Numbered from the stretch's first letter, positions 1 to 10,292 are shown. The stretch: 64,000 bases of DNA from Burkholderia pyrrocinia (GCF_003330765.1 NZ_CP024902.1:2418001-2482000), one strand, 5' to 3'. Made by a program: numbers and translations. The notes: generated from the letters alone by a model not told the origin.

Positions 1-371
1 TCGGCAAACCGTTCGCGCACGTGCTGTCCGCGTCGCCCGCGGCGCTCGGCCTCGCGCGCGCCGCGCAGGTCGACGCCGGTGCACCGCCGGCCGCGTTCGG
101 TGCGCTGCCCGCCGCCGACGGCGCGACGCTCGTCGAACTGCCGGTGCTGACCACCCCGTTCATCGAGCAGGACTGGGCGCGCTGGCACGACGCGCTCGCC
201 GCACTCGAACGCAACTGGTTCGCGCCGGCGCTCGCCGCGCTGCAGAACGGCGAGCTGGCGGGCGTCGATTTCACGCTGTGCGGTGACACGAGTTCCGTGA
301 CGCTGCACGCGACGCGCGGCGACCTGCGCAAGTTCTGGCGCCGCCGCGCGCTCGCCTCCCTGTTCGAATAA
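1..371 (+). CDS. C-terminal fragment of a phosphoglycerate-mutase-like protein (partial)
   Basis: The open frame enters from the left edge (first full codon at base 3) and stops at TAA 369-371, so only about 122 C-terminal residues are visible. I recall similar C-termini annotated as phosphoglycerate-mutase-like or regulatory proteins next to recJ in Burkholderiales, but no catalytic motif lies in the visible part. The fragment has a hydrophobic, Trp-containing segment (FIEQDWARW) and a basic C-terminal end (KFWRRRALASLFE). The 15-base gap to recJ suggests co-transcription. That this is a real coding frame is well supported; the product name is weak. Confidence 0.45.
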   Translation, partial: GKPFAHVLSASPAALGLARAAQVDAGAPPAAFGALPAADGATLVELPVLTTPFIEQDWARWHDALAALERNWFAPALAALQNGELAGVDFTLCGDTSSVTLHATRGDLRKFWRRRALASLFE

Positions 372-386
372 CAAAGCGGACCCCGA

Positions 387-2084
387 ATGACCCGGATCGT
401 TACCCGCCCCGTCGCGCCCGCCGACGCCGAAGTGCTCGCGCGCCACGGCCTGCACCCCGTCCTCGCGCGCCTGTACGCGTCGCGTGGCGTGCAGTCCCCC
501 ACCGACATCGAAACCGCGCTTGCGCGCCTCGTCCCGCCCACCGAGCTGAAAGGCTGCGCCGACGCGGCGTCGCTGCTCGCCGACGCGATCGCCGACCAAC
601 GACGCCTGCTCGTCGTCGCCGACTACGACTGCGACGGCGCGACCGCGTGCGCGGTCGCGGTGCGCGGCCTGCGGATGTTCGGCGCGCAGACCGACTACCT
701 GGTGCCGAACCGCTTCGAATACGGCTACGGCCTCACGCCCGAAATCGTCGAGCTCGCGGCCGCGCGCAAGCCCGACCTGCTGATCACCGTCGACAACGGG
801 ATCGCGAGCGTCGCGGGCGTCGAAGCCGCGAACGCGCGCGGCATCGACGTGCTCGTGACCGATCACCACCTGCCCGGCGACGCGCTGCCCGCCGCCCGTG
901 CGATCGTCAACCCGAACCAGCCCGGCTGCGCGTTCCCGAGCAAGCATATCGCCGGCGTCGGCGTGATGTTCTACGTGCTGCTCGCGCTGCGCGCCGAGCT
1001 GCGCCGCCGCGGCGCCTTCGCCAGCAAGGAAGCCGAGCCGCGCCTCGACGGCCTGCTCGACCTCGTCGCGCTCGGCACCGTCGCCGACGTCGTGCGGCTC
1101 GACGGCAACAACCGCGTGCTCGTCGCGCAGGGGCTGCAGCGCATCCGCAACGGCCGCATGCAGCCGGGCATCGCCGCGCTGTTCCGCGCCGCCGCGCGCG
1201 AAGCGCGCACGGCATCGGGCTTCGACCTCGGTTTCGGCCTCGGCCCGCGGCTCAACGCCGCCGGGCGGCTCTCCGACATGTCGCTCGGCATCGAGTGCCT
1301 GATCACCGACGATATCGGCCGCGCGTGGGATCTCGCGCAGCAGCTCGACGTGATGAACCGCGAGCGCCGCGAGATCGAGGCCGGCATGCAGCAGCAGGCG
1401 CTCGCCGATCTCGCCGACGTCGATCCGGCCGACGCGTGCACGATCACGCTGTTCAACCCCGAGTGGCACCAGGGCGTGATCGGCATCGTCGCCGGGCGGC
1501 TCAAGGAAAAATTCCACCGCCCGTCGTTCACGTTCGCGCACGCCGACGAGGAAGGCAAGCGGGTCAAGGGTTCGGGCCGGTCGATCGCCGGCTTCCACCT
1601 GCGCGACGCGCTCGACCTCGTGTCGAAACGCGAACCGGACCTGATCGTCGCGTTCGGCGGCCACGCGATGGCGGCCGGCCTGACGCTCGACACCGAGAAC
1701 GTGCCGCGCTTCGCGGCCGCGTTCGAGGCCGTCGCGCGCGAATGGCTGTCCGACGACGCGCTCGCTCGCGTGATCGAGACCGACGGCGAACTCGAGGATG
1801 CGTACTTCACGCCGCAGTTCGTCGGGCTGCTCGACGAGGCCGTCTGGGGGCAAGGCTTTCCGGCCCCGCTTTTCTCGGGCGAATTCGACGTCGTGTCGCA
1901 GTCGCTCGTGAAGGAAAAGCACCTGAAGCTGCAGCTCGCGCGCGGCCGCCAGCGCTTCAACGCGATCTGGTTCAACCACACGGAGCCGCTGCCGGCGAGC
2001 GCATTCGTCGCGTACCGCCTCGTCGCCGATACGTGGAACGGCGTCACGCGCGTGCAGTTGGTCGTCGAGCACGCAGCCGCGTAA
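387..2084 (+). CDS. recJ: Single-stranded-DNA-specific 5'-3' exonuclease RecJ
   Basis: 565 residues, near the usual RecJ length. RecJ degrades single-stranded DNA 5' to 3' in the RecFOR recombination pathway and in mismatch and base-excision repair. The DHH phosphoesterase metal-binding motifs are intact: DYDCDG at residues 79-84, the DNG triad near 136 and TDHH near 158-161. A DHHA1-type region with FGGHAMAAG follows, then the C-terminal OB-like domain ending in [10 protein letters not shown]. The ATG at 387 lies 15 bases after the upstream stop, consistent with an operon. A well-conserved, ordinary housekeeping copy. Confidence 0.96.
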   Translation: MTRIVTRPVAPADAEVLARHGLHPVLARLYASRGVQSPTDIETALARLVPPTELKGCADAASLLADAIADQRRLLVVADYDCDGATACAVAVRGLRMFGAQTDYLVPNRFEYGYGLTPEIVELAAARKPDLLITVDNGIASVAGVEAANARGIDVLVTDHHLPGDALPAARAIVNPNQPGCAFPSKHIAGVGVMFYVLLALRAELRRRGAFASKEAEPRLDGLLDLVALGTVADVVRLDGNNRVLVAQGLQRIRNGRMQPGIAALFRAAAREARTASGFDLGFGLGPRLNAAGRLSDMSLGIECLITDDIGRAWDLAQQLDVMNRERREIEAGMQQQALADLADVDPADACTITLFNPEWHQGVIGIVAGRLKEKFHRPSFTFAHADEEGKRVKGSGRSIAGFHLRDALDLVSKREPDLIVAFGGHAMAAGLTLDTENVPRFAAAFEAVAREWLSDDALARVIETDGELEDAYFTPQFVGLLDEAVWGQGFPAPLFSGEFDVVSQSLVKEKHLKLQLARGRQRFNAIWFNHTEPLPASAFVAYRLVADTWNGVTRVQLVVEHAAA

Positions 2085-2204
2085 TCGCATACGCCGCGCA
2101 CACGGCGCGCACGCAGCACGCCCGGCGCCGCCCGACCGCGTCCGACGGGGCCACGACACGCATGCGCGTGCCGCCCGCGTCACCGGAGCACCCGTCCGAT
2201 CGGC

Positions 2205-2210
2205 TATAAT
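2205..2210 (+). promoter_or_regulatory. Candidate -10 element for prfB
   Basis: A perfect TATAAT lies 37 bases before the prfB ATG in the recJ-prfB gap and would place transcription start near 2217. I see no good -35 hexamer at 16-18 bases. The call rests on the -10 alone. Confidence 0.35.
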
Positions 2211-2246
2211 TCCGCTTTTTTACGAAGCACTAAAAGCGAAACGATC

Positions 2247-3351
2247 ATGGAAGCGGAACGTCTCAACGCGATCGAAAGCTCCCTGCTCGACCTGCGCCGG
2301 CGCGCGGGCGAGCTTCGGGGGTATCTTTGACTACGACGCCAAGTCTGCGCGTCTGATCGAAGTCAACAAGGAACTCGAAGACCCGAACGTCTGGAGCGAT
2401 TCGAAGAACGCCCAGGCGCTCGGCCGCGAAAAGAAGCTGCTCGACGGCGTCGTGTCGACGCTGACGCTGCTCGATAGCGACCTGCGCGATGCGCTCGACC
2501 TGTTCGAGATGGCCAGCGAGGAAGGCGACGAAGACACCCTCGTCGCATCCGAGGAAGACGCCGCGAAACTCGAGGCGCGCGTCGCCGACATCGAGTTCCG
2601 CCGGATGTTCTCGAACCCGGCCGATCCGAACAACTGCTTCATCGACATCCAGGCCGGCGCCGGCGGCACCGAGGCCTGCGACTGGGCGTCGATGCTGCTG
2701 CGCCAGTACCTGCGCTACTGCGAACGCAAGGGCTTCAAGGCCGAAGTGCTCGAAGAGTCCGACGGCGACGTCGCCGGCATCAAGAACGCGACGATCAAGG
2801 TCTCGGGCGAATACGCGTACGGCTACCTGCGCACCGAAACGGGCATCCACCGCCTCGTGCGCAAGTCGCCGTTCGATTCGTCGGGCGGCCGCCATACGTC
2901 GTTCTCGTCGGTGTTCGTCTATCCGGAAATCGACGACTCGATCGAAGTCGAGGTCAACCCGGCCGACCTGCGCATCGACACGTACCGCGCATCGGGCGCG
3001 GGCGGCCAGCACATCAACAAGACCGACTCGGCCGTGCGGATCACGCACATGCCGACCGGCATCGTCGTGCAGTGCCAGAACGACCGCTCGCAGCACCGCA
3101 ACCGCGCGGAAGCGATGGCGATGCTGAAGTCGCGCCTCTTCGAAGCCGAAATGCGCAAGCGCCAGGCCGAGCAGGACAAGCTCGAGTCCAGCAAGACCGA
3201 CGTGGGCTGGGGCCACCAGATCCGCTCGTACGTGCTCGACCAGAGCCGCGTGAAGGATTTGCGCACGAACGTCGAAATGAGCAACACGCGTGCGGTGCTC
3301 GACGGCGATCTCGACGACTTCATCAGCGCGAGCCTCAAACAGGGCGTGTAA
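2247..3351 (+). CDS. prfB: Peptide chain release factor 2, made by programmed +1 frameshift
   Basis: RF2 terminates translation at UGA and UAA. Translation starts at ATG 2247, reads 27 codons and meets an in-frame TGA at 2328-2330. The rest continues in the +1 frame from GAC 2329 to TAA 3349-3351, giving 367 residues (E. coli RF2 has 365). The stop-recognition tripeptide SPF is at residues 207-209 and the peptidyl-hydrolysis GGQ motif at 252-254, preceded by RASGA, so alanine occupies the position that is threonine in E. coli K-12. A plain gene caller would start this gene late, at an internal codon near 2452, and lose the N-terminal domain. Followed after 72 bases by lysS, as in many bacteria. 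Confidence 0.97.
2317..2331 (+). promoter_or_regulatory. prfB: prfB programmed +1 frameshift site
   Basis: Five G residues (2317-2321) form an internal Shine-Dalgarno-like stimulator, followed at the canonical three-base distance by the slippery CTT codon (2325-2327), the in-frame TGA (2328-2330) and a C at 2331 that makes the weak context TGAC. This matches the known E. coli autoregulatory element: low RF2 lets the ribosome slip from CTT to TTT and continue. Confidence 0.96.
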
Positions 3352-3423
3352 GCGCCGCGGCGCGGCCAAGCCGCGCCGCCCTTCCCGTTTGCGTTGCCGC
3401 ACCCACTCCGAATTCCGACCATC

Positions 3424-4950
3424 ATGACCGAACCGACTCAAACGCAGCCCGCCGTCGCAGCGGACGAAAACCAGATCATCGCCGAGCGCCGCGACAAGCT
3501 GCGCGCGTTGCGCGAGCAAGGCGTCGCCTACCCGAACGATTTCCGGCCGACGCATCACGCGGCCGATCTGCAGGTGAAATTCGCCGACTCGGACAAGGCC
3601 GCGCTCGAAGCGAACCCGGTCGAGGTGTCGGTCGCCGGCCGCATGATGCTCAAGCGCGTGATGGGCAAGGCGAGCTTCGCGACGGTGCAGGACGGTTCGG
3701 GCCAGATCCAGTTCTTCGTGACGCCGAACGACGTCGGCACGGAAACCTACGACGCATTCAAGAAGTGGGACCTCGGCGACATCGTCGCCGCGCGCGGCGT
3801 ACTGTTCCGCACCAACAAGGGCGAGCTGTCGGTCCAGTGCAAGGAACTGCGCCTGCTGTCGAAGGCGCTGCGCCCGCTGCCGGACAAGTTCCACGGCCTC
3901 TCCGACCAGGAAATGCGCTATCGCCAGCGCTACGTCGACCTGATCGTCACGCCGGAAACGCGCGACACGTTCCGTGCGCGCACCAAGACGATCGCGTCGA
4001 TCCGCAAGTTCATGGACAACGCCGACTTCATGGAAGTCGAGACGCCGATGCTGCACCCGATCCCGGGCGGCGCGACCGCGAAGCCGTTCGTCACGCATCA
4101 CAATGCGCTCGACATGCAGATGTTCCTGCGCATCGCGCCGGAGCTGTACCTGAAGCGCCTGATCGTCGGCGGCTTCGAGCGCGTATTCGAGATCAACCGC
4201 AACTTCCGGAATGAAGGTGTGTCGCCGCGTCACAACCCGGAATTCACAATGATGGAGTTCTACGCCGCGTACACCGACTATCGCTGGCTGATGGACTTCA
4301 CCGAGCAACTGATCCGCCAGGCGGCGATCGATGCGCTCGGCACCGCGACGATCCAGTACCAGGGCCGCGAGATCGATCTCGCCAAGCCGTTCCATCGCCT
4401 GACGATCACGCAGGCGATCCAGAAGTACGCGCCGCAGTACACCGATGGCCAGCTGTCGGACGACGCGTTCGTGCGCACCGAACTGAAGCGCTTCGGCGTC
4501 GACGTCGCGCAGCCGGCGTTCCTGAACGCGGGCATTGGCGCGCTGCAGCTCGCGCTGTTCGAGGAAACCGCCGAAGCGCAGCTCTGGGAACCGACGTTCA
4601 TCATCGACTACCCGGTCGAGGTGTCGCCGCTCGCACGCGCATCGGATACGGTGCCGGGCATCACCGAGCGTTTCGAGCTGTTCATGACCGGCCGCGAGAT
4701 CGCGAACGGCTTCTCGGAGCTGAACGATCCGGAAGACCAGGCCGCGCGCTTCAAGAAGCAGGTCGAGCAGAAGGACGCGGGCGACGAGGAAGCGATGTTC
4801 TTCGACGCCGACTACATCCGTGCGCTCGAATACGGGATGCCTCCGACCGGCGGCTGCGGGATCGGCATCGACCGTCTCGTGATGCTGCTGACCGACAGCC
4901 CGACGATCCGCGACGTGCTGCTGTTCCCCCATCTGCGCCGCGAAGACTGA
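3424..4950 (+). CDS. lysS: Lysyl-tRNA synthetase (class II)
   Basis: 508 residues from ATG 3424; the frame extends upstream to a TTG at 3394, but [10 protein letters not shown] is the sensible start. LysRS charges tRNA-Lys. After a short variable tail comes an OB-fold anticodon-binding domain (about residues 60-160), then the class II catalytic core with motif 2 (about 252-281, containing [14 protein letters not shown]) and motif 3 (477-491, [15 protein letters not shown]). The gene ends PHLRRED, close to other bacterial LysRS. It sits directly behind prfB, a common arrangement. Confidence 0.97.
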   Translation: MTEPTQTQPAVAADENQIIAERRDKLRALREQGVAYPNDFRPTHHAADLQVKFADSDKAALEANPVEVSVAGRMMLKRVMGKASFATVQDGSGQIQFFVTPNDVGTETYDAFKKWDLGDIVAARGVLFRTNKGELSVQCKELRLLSKALRPLPDKFHGLSDQEMRYRQRYVDLIVTPETRDTFRARTKTIASIRKFMDNADFMEVETPMLHPIPGGATAKPFVTHHNALDMQMFLRIAPELYLKRLIVGGFERVFEINRNFRNEGVSPRHNPEFTMMEFYAAYTDYRWLMDFTEQLIRQAAIDALGTATIQYQGREIDLAKPFHRLTITQAIQKYAPQYTDGQLSDDAFVRTELKRFGVDVAQPAFLNAGIGALQLALFEETAEAQLWEPTFIIDYPVEVSPLARASDTVPGITERFELFMTGREIANGFSELNDPEDQAARFKKQVEQKDAGDEEAMFFDADYIRALEYGMPPTGGCGIGIDRLVMLLTDSPTIRDVLLFPHLRRED

Positions 4951-5298
4951 CGGCCGCGCTCGCGTGTGCGCCGCGCCCCGTGGCGCGCACGCATCAGCTT
5001 TGTAACGACGCGTAAATCCCGCCAGCCGGTGTCCGCCGGCTTTCGATCCTCCCCCGTTTTATTCCCTCGTCGCGACAGCCTGCCCCGGGTTTTCCCGGTA
5101 ACGACCGCCGACGCCCCGCTGCAATTCGTTACACCTTGATACGGTGCGCCCCTCGCCGCTCGACGACACTCCTTTTGCGTCACCACGCATGACCACGGGA
5201 CCAGAACAAGGCGCCGGAACGCCAAGTCTGCTCGATCCCGAAGCGTGGGATCCGGCCCGGCGCCGCAGTGCCGATCCGGATCGACATCGGAGAGAAAA
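4951..5298. other. Gene-free interval between lysS and the glycine-zipper gene
   Basis: 348 bases without a credible gene. A short GC hairpin (AGCCGG 5024-5029 with CCGGCT 5036-5041), followed by a modest T-rich stretch, could end lysS transcription. The remainder presumably carries the promoter of the next gene, but I see no convincing -35/-10 pair. Confidence 0.4.
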
Positions 5299-6021
5299 AT
5301 GGACAACCAGAATCAGACCACGCCGCAAAAGCAACGCCTCCACCCGCTCATCGCCACCGCCGCCGGCGCCGTCATCGTCGCCAGCCTCGCGGCGACGGCA
5401 GCGATCACGGGCGTCTTCCCGAAGGCCAGCAGCAGCAACGAACAGAACGGCCAGACCCAGGCTGCGCTGATCGCGTCGCAGCCGGCCGTCGATACGGCCG
5501 CAGCCGCAAGCGCCGCGCTGGCCGCGCAAGCCCGGCAGCAGGCAGCCGAACAGGCCGCGCAGCAGAAGGCCATCGCGCAGGCCGAACCGAAGCCCGCGCC
5601 GCGCCCGGCGACGCCGCACCGCCGTCACACGCAGGCGCCCCAGCCGCCGCAATATGCGCAGCAGCCGTCGGCGCCCGCCCAGGCTTACTGCCAGAGCTGC
5701 GGCACGGTCGTCGCGATCTCGCAGACGCGCACGCCGGGCCAGAGCTCGGGGATCGGCGCCGTGGGCGGCGCTGCGGCCGGCGGCCTGCTCGGCAACCAGT
5801 TCGGCAACGGTAACGGCCGCACCGCGATGACGATCGTCGGCGCGCTGGGCGGCGGTCTCGCCGGCAACCAGGTCGAGAAGCAGGTGCGTGCGGAAACCGA
5901 CTATCAGGTGCAAGTGCAGATGGAAAGCGGCGCGACGCGCACGTTCACGTACCACAACCCGCCGCCGTTCGGCCAGGGCCAGCGCGTGCGGATCGAGAAC
6001 GGCACGCTGGTCGGCGCGTGA
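5299..6021 (+). CDS. Glycine-zipper 2TM domain membrane protein
   Basis: 240 residues from ATG 5299, chosen because a GGAGAG ribosome site lies just upstream; an earlier in-frame start at 5245 has none. Residues about 17-38 form one hydrophobic membrane or signal-anchor segment. An Ala/Gln/Pro-rich linker follows to about residue 130, then a CxxC pair (YCQSCG). Next is a Gly-zipper 2TM domain with repeated GxxxG spacing (GGAAAGGLLGNQFG and GALGGGLAGNQ), ending in a short basic/aromatic tail. The family includes 17-kDa surface antigen-like and SlyB-like envelope proteins; a periplasmic or outer-membrane role is inferred. A strong terminator follows. Confidence 0.75.
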   Translation: MDNQNQTTPQKQRLHPLIATAAGAVIVASLAATAAITGVFPKASSSNEQNGQTQAALIASQPAVDTAAAASAALAAQARQQAAEQAAQQKAIAQAEPKPAPRPATPHRRHTQAPQPPQYAQQPSAPAQAYCQSCGTVVAISQTRTPGQSSGIGAVGGAAAGGLLGNQFGNGNGRTAMTIVGALGGGLAGNQVEKQVRAETDYQVQVQMESGATRTFTYHNPPPFGQGQRVRIENGTLVGA

Positions 6022-6066
6022 CCGTCCCCTGCCCGCGCGTCGTGCGCGGGCAAGAGACCTGAAAAC

Positions 6067-6104
6067 GAAAACGGCGCGTGAGCGATTGCTCACGCGCCGT
6101 TTTC
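6067..6104. terminator. Bidirectional terminator between the glycine-zipper gene and iscX
   Basis: A perfect 17-base stem (6067-6083 with 6088-6104) and a GATT loop, with A residues entering and T residues leaving on both strands. It serves the plus-strand glycine-zipper gene and the minus-strand isc operon, whose last gene ends at 6144. Confidence 0.85.
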
Positions 6105-6143
6105 TCATTTGGGCCGGGTGCGCCATCGCGGCGCACGCCGAAC

Positions 6144-6353
6144 TCAGTCCTCGTCGTCGAAGTCCGATTCGTCGATCCAGTGCGCCTGGATCGCTTCGAG
6201 GATCTTCTCGCCGGAGTGCTTCGGATCGTCGTCGAAGCCGTCGAGTTCGAGCACCCACTGGCGCAGCTCGACGAAATTGATCCGCTGCGGGTCGATGTCC
6301 GGGTACTTGCCCGCCAACGCAATGGCTACTTCACGCGAATCGGTCCATTTCAT
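6144..6353 (-). CDS. iscX: Fe-S cluster assembly protein IscX
   Basis: 69 residues, acidic, the standard IscX (YfhJ) size. It starts MKWTDSREVA and ends in an acidic ESDFDDED tail. Members bind IscS and iron and modulate cluster assembly; proposed roles are frataxin-like regulator or iron donor. It is the last gene of the isc operon, 19 bases after fdx, and is followed by a strong terminator. The start is fixed by a purine-rich GGAGGCAG site on the minus strand. Confidence 0.93.
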   Translation of the reverse strand: MKWTDSREVAIALAGKYPDIDPQRINFVELRQWVLELDGFDDDPKHSGEKILEAIQAHWIDESDFDDED

Positions 6354-6372
6354 CGCCTGCCTCCGGTTCCTG

Positions 6373-6714
6373 TCAGTGGTTTTCCTTCGCGTGGTTGATC
6401 GAGTACTTCGGAATCTCGACCACCAGGTCCGAATCTTCCTGCACGATCGCCTGGCACGACAGGCGCGACGTCGGCTCGAGGCCCCACGCCTTGTCCAGCA
6501 GATCGTCCTCGTCCTCCTCGGACGGCTCCAGATCGTTGAAGCCCTCGCGGATCACCACGTGGCAGGTCGTGCATGCGCACGACTTCTCGCATGCATGCTC
6601 GATCTCGATCCCGTGGTCGAGCAGGTTGTCGCAGATACTCTTGCCAGGCGTCGCGTCGATCACTGCGCCGTCCGGGCACAGTTCGACGTGAGGCAGCACC
6701 ACCAGTTGAGGCAT
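6373..6714 (-). CDS. fdx: ISC-system [2Fe-2S] ferredoxin
   Basis: 113 residues starting at 6714 (MPQLVVLPHV); the frame is open further upstream but that is not the gene. Cluster ligands match E. coli Fdx numbering: Cys42, Cys48, Cys51 and Cys87, with the extra Cys46 also present. It supplies electrons for cluster assembly on IscU. It lies between hscA and iscX in the usual isc order; the 88-base gap to hscA is the longest in the distal half of the operon. Confidence 0.95.
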   Translation of the reverse strand: MPQLVVLPHVELCPDGAVIDATPGKSICDNLLDHGIEIEHACEKSCACTTCHVVIREGFNDLEPSEEDEDDLLDKAWGLEPTSRLSCQAIVQEDSDLVVEIPKYSINHAKENH

Positions 6715-6802
6715 GTCCGTTCCGTCAGTCAGGGTGCGGCGCCTGGCGCCGCACGGTTCATTATCGCGCGGGCCGTCGCCGGCCCACGCGCAGTTCGTGG
6801 GT

Positions 6803-8671
6803 TCAGATCTCGTCGATCCGGCGGCCCGACAGTGCGCGCTTGATGCTCTTGTCCATCCGGCGCGCCGCGAATTCGTCGGTGCCGTCGGCCAGCGCCTTGG
6901 TCGCCGCTTCGATCGCGTTCGTATCGTCGCCCTGCGCGACCGCGCGCAGCGCCACGACGAACGCATCGACTTGCGTGCGCTCGTCCGCATCGAGCAGTTC
7001 GCCATCGGCCGCGAGCGCGGCCTGCGTTGCCTCGATCATCCGCTCGGCCTCGACCTGTGCTTCGCGCAGCGCGCGCGCGCGCATGTCGATTTCGGCGGTC
7101 TTGAAGCTGTCCTCGAGCATCTTCGCGATGTCGTCGTCGGCAAGACCGTACGACGGCTTCACGACGACCGACGCTTCGACGCCCGACAGTTGTTCGCGTG
7201 CGAACACCGACAGCAGGCCATCCGCGTCGACCTGATAGGTCACGCGAATGCGCGCGGCGCCGGCCGTCATCGGCGGAATGCCGCGCAGCTCGAAGCGCGC
7301 GAGCGACCGGCAGTCGGCAACGAGCTCGCGCTCGCCCTGCACGACGTGGATCGCCATCGCGGTCTGGCCGTCCTTGAAAGTCGTGAATTCCTGCGCGCGC
7401 GCGACCGGAATCGTCGAGTTGCGCGGAATGATCTTCTCGACGAGGCCGCCCATCGTCTCGACACCGAGCGACAGCGGAATCACGTCGAGCAGCAGCCAAT
7501 CGTCGCCGGTGCCGCGGTTGCCTGCGAGCAGGTCGGCCTGGATCGCCGCGCCGAGCGCAACGACCTGGTCCGGATCGAGGTTCACGAGCGGCGGCTGGCC
7601 AAAGTATTTCGCGACGGCGTCGCGAATCACCGGCATGCGCGTCGCGCCGCCGACGAGCACGACGCCCTTGATGTCGGCCGGCGTCACCTGCGCGTCGCGC
7701 AGTGCCTTGCGGGTTGGTGTGAGCGTGCGCTGCACGAGCGGCTCGACGAGCGATGCGAACGTGTCGTGCGAGATCGTCTGCACGAGGTGCGCGCCGCCGG
7801 ACAGCGTCACGTCGAGCAACGCCTGCGGCGCGGATGACAGCGCTTCCTTCAGCACGCGCACACGGTCGAGCAACAGACGCACGTCCTCGGGCGCGAGCGT
7901 CTTGGCGCCGATGCCGGCCTGCGCGAGCACGTGGTCGAACAGCACATGGTCGAAGTCGTCACCGCCGAGCGCGGAATCGCCGCCCGCGGCCAGCACTTCG
8001 AACACGCCCTTCGTCAGCTTCAGGATCGACAGGTCGAACGTGCCGCCGCCGAGGTCATACACCGCGTAGAGGCCTTCGGCCGCGTTGTCGAGGCCGTAGG
8101 CAATCGCCGCAGCGGTCGGTTCGTTCAGCAGGCGCAGCACGTTGAGGCCCGCGAGGCGCGCGGCATCCTTGGTCGCCTGGCGCTGTGCTTCGTCGAAATA
8201 CGCAGGCACCGTGATCACCGCGCCGACCAGATCGTCGCCGAGCGAATCTTCGGCGCGATAGCGCAGCGTCGCGAGAATCTCGGCCGACACTTCGACCGGG
8301 CTCTTCACGCCGTCGACGGTACGGATCTGCACCATGCCCGGCGCATCGACGAATTCGTACGGCGCGTTCGCCGCGCCTTCGACCTCGGTCTTGCCGCGCC
8401 CCATGAAGCGTTTGACCGAGACGATCGTGTTGCGCGGATCGGTGGCGGCCTGCTCTTTCGCTTCGTGGCCGATGCGGCGGCCGCCCTTCTCGAGATAACG
8501 GACCACCGACGGCAGCAGCACACGGCCCGCTTCGTCCGGCAGTACTTCGGGCACGCTGTTGCGCACGGCCGCGACGAGCGAGTTGGTCGTGCCGAGATCG
8601 ATCCCGACGGCAAGTCGCCGCTGATGCGGCGCCGGCGCCATGCCCGGTTCGGAAATTTGCAGTAAAGCCAT
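6803..8671 (-). CDS. hscA: Fe-S assembly Hsp70 chaperone HscA
   Basis: 622 residues from ATG 8671 ([10 protein letters not shown]). HscA is the specialised Hsp70 that, with HscB and ATP, releases the cluster from IscU by binding its LPPVK motif. The ATPase domain begins with the phosphate-binding GIDLGTTNS (residues 23-31) and contains [12 protein letters not shown] and [11 protein letters not shown] substrate-binding domain (about 400-520) and a helical lid follow. An upstream in-frame start would overlap hscB's surroundings and has no ribosome site. The gap of 54 bases to hscB fits one operon. Confidence 0.95.
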   Translation of the reverse strand: MALLQISEPGMAPAPHQRRLAVGIDLGTTNSLVAAVRNSVPEVLPDEAGRVLLPSVVRYLEKGGRRIGHEAKEQAATDPRNTIVSVKRFMGRGKTEVEGAANAPYEFVDAPGMVQIRTVDGVKSPVEVSAEILATLRYRAEDSLGDDLVGAVITVPAYFDEAQRQATKDAARLAGLNVLRLLNEPTAAAIAYGLDNAAEGLYAVYDLGGGTFDLSILKLTKGVFEVLAAGGDSALGGDDFDHVLFDHVLAQAGIGAKTLAPEDVRLLLDRVRVLKEALSSAPQALLDVTLSGGAHLVQTISHDTFASLVEPLVQRTLTPTRKALRDAQVTPADIKGVVLVGGATRMPVIRDAVAKYFGQPPLVNLDPDQVVALGAAIQADLLAGNRGTGDDWLLLDVIPLSLGVETMGGLVEKIIPRNSTIPVARAQEFTTFKDGQTAMAIHVVQGERELVADCRSLARFELRGIPPMTAGAARIRVTYQVDADGLLSVFAREQLSGVEASVVVKPSYGLADDDIAKMLEDSFKTAEIDMRARALREAQVEAERMIEATQAALAADGELLDADERTQVDAFVVALRAVAQGDDTNAIEAATKALADGTDEFAARRMDKSIKRALSGRRIDEI

Positions 8672-8725
8672 CTTGGTTGGTTCGGGCGCTCGGCCCGTTT
8701 GCTGCGCGCGCCGCAAGGCACGCGG

Positions 8726-9253
8726 TTAAGTTTCGAGGCGCTCGATCTGCGCGCCCACTTCCGACGCGACCCGTTCGATGAACATCAGTTGGCGCACGGC
8801 CTCGGCAGCCGCCTGATCGGCACCGCTGTCGAGCAGCGTGCCGAGGCGCTCGACACGCACGCGCTTCTCGTCGCGCAACTCGGCGAGCAGCGCGTCGAGC
8901 GCGTCGACGTTGCGGGCGGCCGCGGCATCCTCGATGCCCTCGCGCCACTCCATCTGCTGCATCAGGAACGCAGGCTCCATCGCGGTGTTGTTTTCCGCGC
9001 CGATGTCGACGCCGCGCAGCGACAGCAGATAGGACGCGCGCTTCAGCGGATCGCGCAGCGTGCGGTACGCCTCGTTCGTACGTGTGGCCCATTGCATCGC
9101 GATGCGCTTCTGTGCGTCGCCGGCCGCTGCGAAGCGGTCCGGATGCACCTGTGTCTGCACCGTTCGATAGGCGGCGTCGAGCGCCGTCTCGTCGAGCGCG
9201 AATTGCGCCGGCAGGTGAAACAGGTCGAAGTGGCTGTCTTTCAGCGAGACCAT
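8726..9253 (-). CDS. hscB: Fe-S assembly J-type co-chaperone HscB
   Basis: 175 residues from ATG 9253 ([10 protein letters not shown]), the usual length; an in-frame start at 9295 would add 14 unlikely residues. The J domain carries HPD at residues 37-39, which stimulates HscA ATPase. The C-terminal three-helix bundle that binds IscU follows (about 85-170). The order iscA-hscB-hscA is standard. Confidence 0.93.
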   Translation of the reverse strand: MVSLKDSHFDLFHLPAQFALDETALDAAYRTVQTQVHPDRFAAAGDAQKRIAMQWATRTNEAYRTLRDPLKRASYLLSLRGVDIGAENNTAMEPAFLMQQMEWREGIEDAAAARNVDALDALLAELRDEKRVRVERLGTLLDSGADQAAAEAVRQLMFIERVASEVGAQIERLET

Positions 9254-9347
9254 CGTCGCGTTCAATTCCGGTTCGTCGCGCGGCAAGCGCCGCACATTAA
9301 AAAGGCGGCCTGTGCCGCCTCTTGCCCGCGTCGCGCGGAGATCCGCG

Positions 9348-9671
9348 TCACACGCGGAACGATTCGCCGCAGCCGCACTCGTCCTTCACGTTCGGGTTGT
9401 TGAACTTGAACCCTTCGTTCAGGCCTTCGCGTGCGAAGTCGAGCTCGGTGCCATCGATGTACGCGAGGCTCTTCGGATCAACAATGACCCTCACGCCATG
9501 GCTCTCGAACACCTGATCCTCGGGAGCCAGCTCGTCGACATACTCGAGCTTGTACGCGAGCCCCGAGCACCCGGTCGTGCGAACGCCAAGCCGCAGGCCC
9601 ACACCCTTGCCGCGACGGACGAGGTATTTCTGGACGTGCTGTGCTGCTTTTTCGGTCAGTGTAATTGCCAT
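9348..9671 (-). CDS. iscA: A-type iron-sulfur scaffold/carrier IscA
   Basis: 107 residues from ATG 9671. A-type carriers deliver Fe-S clusters to apoproteins. The three invariant cysteines are present: Cys35 in TTGCSGLAY and the C-terminal pair Cys99 and Cys101 in CGCG. Separated from iscU by an unusual 145-base spacer holding a repeat-like double hairpin, and from hscB by 94 bases. Confidence 0.95.
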   Translation of the reverse strand: MAITLTEKAAQHVQKYLVRRGKGVGLRLGVRTTGCSGLAYKLEYVDELAPEDQVFESHGVRVIVDPKSLAYIDGTELDFAREGLNEGFKFNNPNVKDECGCGESFRV

Positions 9672-9740
9672 GATGTCCTTGCCGCGGCGCGCCACAGGGG
9701 CCCGCCGCGTTCCTTCTCAGCGCCCCCAAACCTGTCGCTT

Positions 9741-9800
9741 CGCGCCAGGCCCCCCGAGGGGGGTCAAGAAAACTAGGGGCGGCCCGGCGTTTTCTTGAAA
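9741..9800. repeat. Double-hairpin intergenic element between iscU and iscA
   Basis: Two dyads lie side by side: CCCCCC-GA-GGGGGG (9750-9763), and an eight-base arm AAGAAAAC (9766-9773) with its exact complement GTTTTCTT (9789-9796) around a GC-rich centre. I recall closely similar sequence recurring between genes in Burkholderia, so this is probably a dispersed repeat that can also act as an attenuator or RNA-processing site inside the isc operon. Copy number cannot be checked from this window. Confidence 0.55.
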
Positions 9801-9816
9801 AGCCGCTCGATGCCGC

Positions 9817-10224
9817 TCAGGCCGCTGCCTGATCGCCTTCCTTCGTGTCGTGGCGCTTCTTGTAGTCGGCCACGGCTGCCTTGATCGCGTCTTCCGCGAG
9901 GATCGAGCAGTGAATCTTCACCGGCGGCAGCGCGAGCTCTTCGGCGATCTGCGTGTTCTTGATCGAGAGCGCCTCGTCGAGCGTCTTGCCCTTCACCCAT
10001 TCGGTCACGAGCGAGCTCGACGCGATCGCCGAACCGCAACCGTAGGTCTTGAACTTCGCGTCTTCGATCAAGCCGTCCGCGCCAACGCGAATCTGCAGCT
10101 TCATCACGTCGCCGCAGGCCGGCGCGCCGACCATGCCCGTGCCGACCGCGTCATCGTCCTTCGCGAACGAACCGACGTTACGCGGGTTTTCGTAGTGATC
10201 CAGAACCTTGTTGCTGTAAGACAT
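9817..10224 (-). CDS. iscU: Fe-S cluster scaffold protein IscU
   Basis: 135 residues. IscU is the scaffold on which IscS sulfur and iron are assembled into [2Fe-2S] clusters. Ligands Cys37, Asp39, Cys63 and Cys106 are present, and LPPVK at residues 99-103 is the HscA recognition motif. The C-terminal tail is charged (KKRHDTKEGDQAAA). It follows iscS by 68 bases. Confidence 0.96.
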   Translation of the reverse strand: MSYSNKVLDHYENPRNVGSFAKDDDAVGTGMVGAPACGDVMKLQIRVGADGLIEDAKFKTYGCGSAIASSSLVTEWVKGKTLDEALSIKNTQIAEELALPPVKIHCSILAEDAIKAAVADYKKRHDTKEGDQAAA

Positions 10225-10292
10225 GACTCAGACTCCTTGACTCGTTACGTCTGCGTGCGCGAATCCGCCCGCGGGTATATTCAATGCGGCGT

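Noticed and set aside
2247..2330. prfB as a pseudogene because of the in-frame TGA
   Set aside because: The stop lies in the canonical programmed frameshift context and the rest is intact.
2263..4932. 889-codon open frame antisense to prfB and lysS
   Set aside because: Arg/His/Leu-rich composition, typical of the antisense frame of GC-rich genes. It overlaps two certain genes.
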